From Deltaproteobacteria bacterium (GTDB taxonomy: Bacteria; Desulfobacterota; B13-G15; RBG-16-54-18), in the NCBI GenBank assembly GCA_019308925.1, contig JAFDHG010000008.1:1-50407 (forward strand): DNA of 50,407 bases. Reading direction: 5' to 3'. Each line of letters begins with the position of its first letter. The stretch's first letter is position 1. Made by a program: the position numbers and the translations under genes. Positions 49,414-50,407 of the stretch are shown here, piece by piece. The notes beneath the pieces are model-generated. The model ran no database searches, was not told the origin of the DNA, and saw only the letters and a program-made list of their open reading frames with translations.

Positions 49414-50407
49414 CTAACAAAGCTGATTCAAGCCACAGGTGAGGACCTGTCCCGCCCTGGTACCACTCCGGTAGATGGTAACCCCCTTGCAACCCATTTG
49501 ATAGGCCATGAGGAAGGCCTCTTGGACATCGGCCTTAGTAGCGTGGGAGGGGAAGTTTATGGTCTTTGAGACGGCGTTGTCGGTGTGCCGCTGAAAGGCG
49601 GCCTGCGTCTGGACATGTCGGGAAGGAGGGATATCGAAGGCAGTGACGAAGAGCCGCCGCACCCAAGGGGGTATCTCCTTTTCTGCCTGCAAAAGGCCGG
49701 TCTGTCGTAGGGTATCCTCCAGTTCAGGACGCCAAAACCCTATCTCTTTGGCCAGGCGCAAAAAGAGCGGGTCAATCTCAAAGAGCTCCACATCCTCCAA
49801 GGCCCTCCTGGTATAGCTGAGGGCAAACAGTGGCTCTATCCCTGAGGAACAACCGGCGATAATGCTGAGGGTCCCTGTAGGGGCGATGGTGGTTACGGTG
49901 GCGTTTCTCAAGGGTGGTTTCCCCTCCTGATCGTAGCGGCTCCCGGGAAAATTCGGAAAGGGACCACGACTCTTGGCCAATTCCAGGGAGGCCTCATGTC
50001 CAACCTCTTGGATGAACCCCATCACCTCCTCCCCCAGGCGAATTCCCTCCTCAGAATCATAAGATACCTCCATGAGGATGAGGAAGTGGGCAAACCCCAT
50101 CACCCCCAGGCCGATCTTGCGGTTGCCCCGGCTGAGCTTCTCGATCTGTGGAAGAGGATAGTGATTTATCTCGATGACATCATCGAGGAAGCGGACCGCG
50201 AGGCGTACCGTACGCCTGAGTCTATCCCAATCTATTTCATGACCCTCTGGGCCATTTTGGGTCATCTTTGCCAGATTTATGGAGCCCAAATTGCAGCCCT
50301 CATAGGGGAGGAGGGGTTGTTCCCCACAGGGGTTAGTGCTCTCGATCTGGCCCAGATGAGGGGTGGGGTTACCTCTGTTTATATGGTCGAGAAAGATGAC
50401 ACCTGGC
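49414..50407 (-). CDS. nrdJ: Adenosylcobalamin-dependent ribonucleotide reductase (class II), C-terminal part
   Basis: The frame runs off the right edge, so the N-terminal part is missing. The visible 331 or so residues contain the active-site stretch NPCGEQPLLPYEGCNLGSINLA, FLDDVIEIN, APTGTLSIIAGCSSGIEP and the ending YQMGCKGVTIYRSGTRAGQVL. These place it in class II, making deoxyribonucleotides without oxygen by means of vitamin B12. It ends just after CGLNQLC, a C-x5-C pair that could be the redox-active tail. Many relatives have a long cysteine-rich extension here, which this one lacks. Confidence 0.93.
   Translation of the reverse strand, partial: PGVIFLDHINRGNPTPHLGQIESTNPCGEQPLLPYEGCNLGSINLAKMTQNGPEGHEIDWDRLRRTVRLAVRFLDDVIEINHYPLPQIEKLSRGNRKIGLGVMGFAHFLILMEVSYDSEEGIRLGEEVMGFIQEVGHEASLELAKSRGPFPNFPGSRYDQEGKPPLRNATVTTIAPTGTLSIIAGCSSGIEPLFALSYTRRALEDVELFEIDPLFLRLAKEIGFWRPELEDTLRQTGLLQAEKEIPPWVRRLFVTAFDIPPSRHVQTQAAFQRHTDNAVSKTINFPSHATKADVQEAFLMAYQMGCKGVTIYRSGTRAGQVLTCGLNQLC

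Overview
The window is about 50.4 kb of gene-dense bacterial chromosome with short intergenic gaps, many overlapping start/stop codons and a mostly G-rich coding style. An archaeal-type entry to aromatic amino-acid synthesis, a molybdenum complex resembling 4-hydroxybenzoyl-CoA reductase, a tungsten aldehyde:ferredoxin oxidoreductase, LutA/LutB-like Fe-S proteins, MenG, a class II ribonucleotide reductase and several sigma-54/phosphorelay modules together suggest an anaerobic, quinone-using Desulfobacterota (deltaproteobacterium-like) organism. This is inferred from gene content; no marker gene in the window fixes the lineage.

Layout. 1-3.0 kb: a PIN-toxin/small-partner module lying between two near-identical copies of the 3' end of proC, then proC, a hairpin-bearing dispersed repeat, tRNA-Ala(CGC) and a single-domain response regulator. 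3.2-7.0 kb: a three-subunit molybdenum hydroxylase in hcrC-hcrA-hcrB order, whose FAD subunit carries the four-cysteine insertion of 4-hydroxybenzoyl-CoA reductase. 7.4-16.4 kb: an almost complete shikimate operon of archaeal type (type II 3-dehydroquinate synthase, chorismate mutase-AroD fusion, AroE, AroA, AroK, AroC). It is translationally coupled to a histidine kinase and an NtrC-type activator, then follows a sigma-54 promoter and ADTH synthase, the first enzyme of that route. 16.5-21.2 kb: a branched-chain-amino-acid-type ABC transporter, livKHMGF. 21.4-25.0 kb: a small unknown gene, a U32-family protein and a B12-type radical SAM protein, ending in a scrambled relic of liv-locus sequence. 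25.0-28.0 kb: LutA-like, LutB-like and MenG genes, transcribed from a promoter that begins inside the relic.

28.0-34.4 kb is an accessory stretch: an AT-rich patatin lipoprotein, a metallo-beta-lactamase-fold protein, a two-helix membrane protein, a PilZ-like protein and a tungsten oxidoreductase. 34.8-43.5 kb holds the most unusual block, apparently a single operon behind a sigma-54-like promoter. It encodes a multi-PAS hybrid histidine kinase, a REC-GGDEF diguanylate cyclase, a free HPt protein, a REC-GspE/PilB-REC fusion ATPase, a zinc-ribbon membrane protein with a pilin-like outer domain, and a two-domain prepilin. The simplest reading is a phosphorelay wired directly to a pseudopilus motor with a parallel c-di-GMP output. 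No inner-membrane platform (GspF/PilC), secretin or prepilin peptidase lies in the window. 43.6-49.3 kb: a second B12-type radical SAM protein, then ccsA/hemX-like, hemA, an M48 protease with TPRs and a cytidylate-kinase-like protein. A strong hairpin terminator separates these from a convergent, partial nrdJ that runs off the right edge.

All assignments come from reading the sequence and knowledge of the families; no database search was possible. Promoters, starts and relics are by-eye calls.
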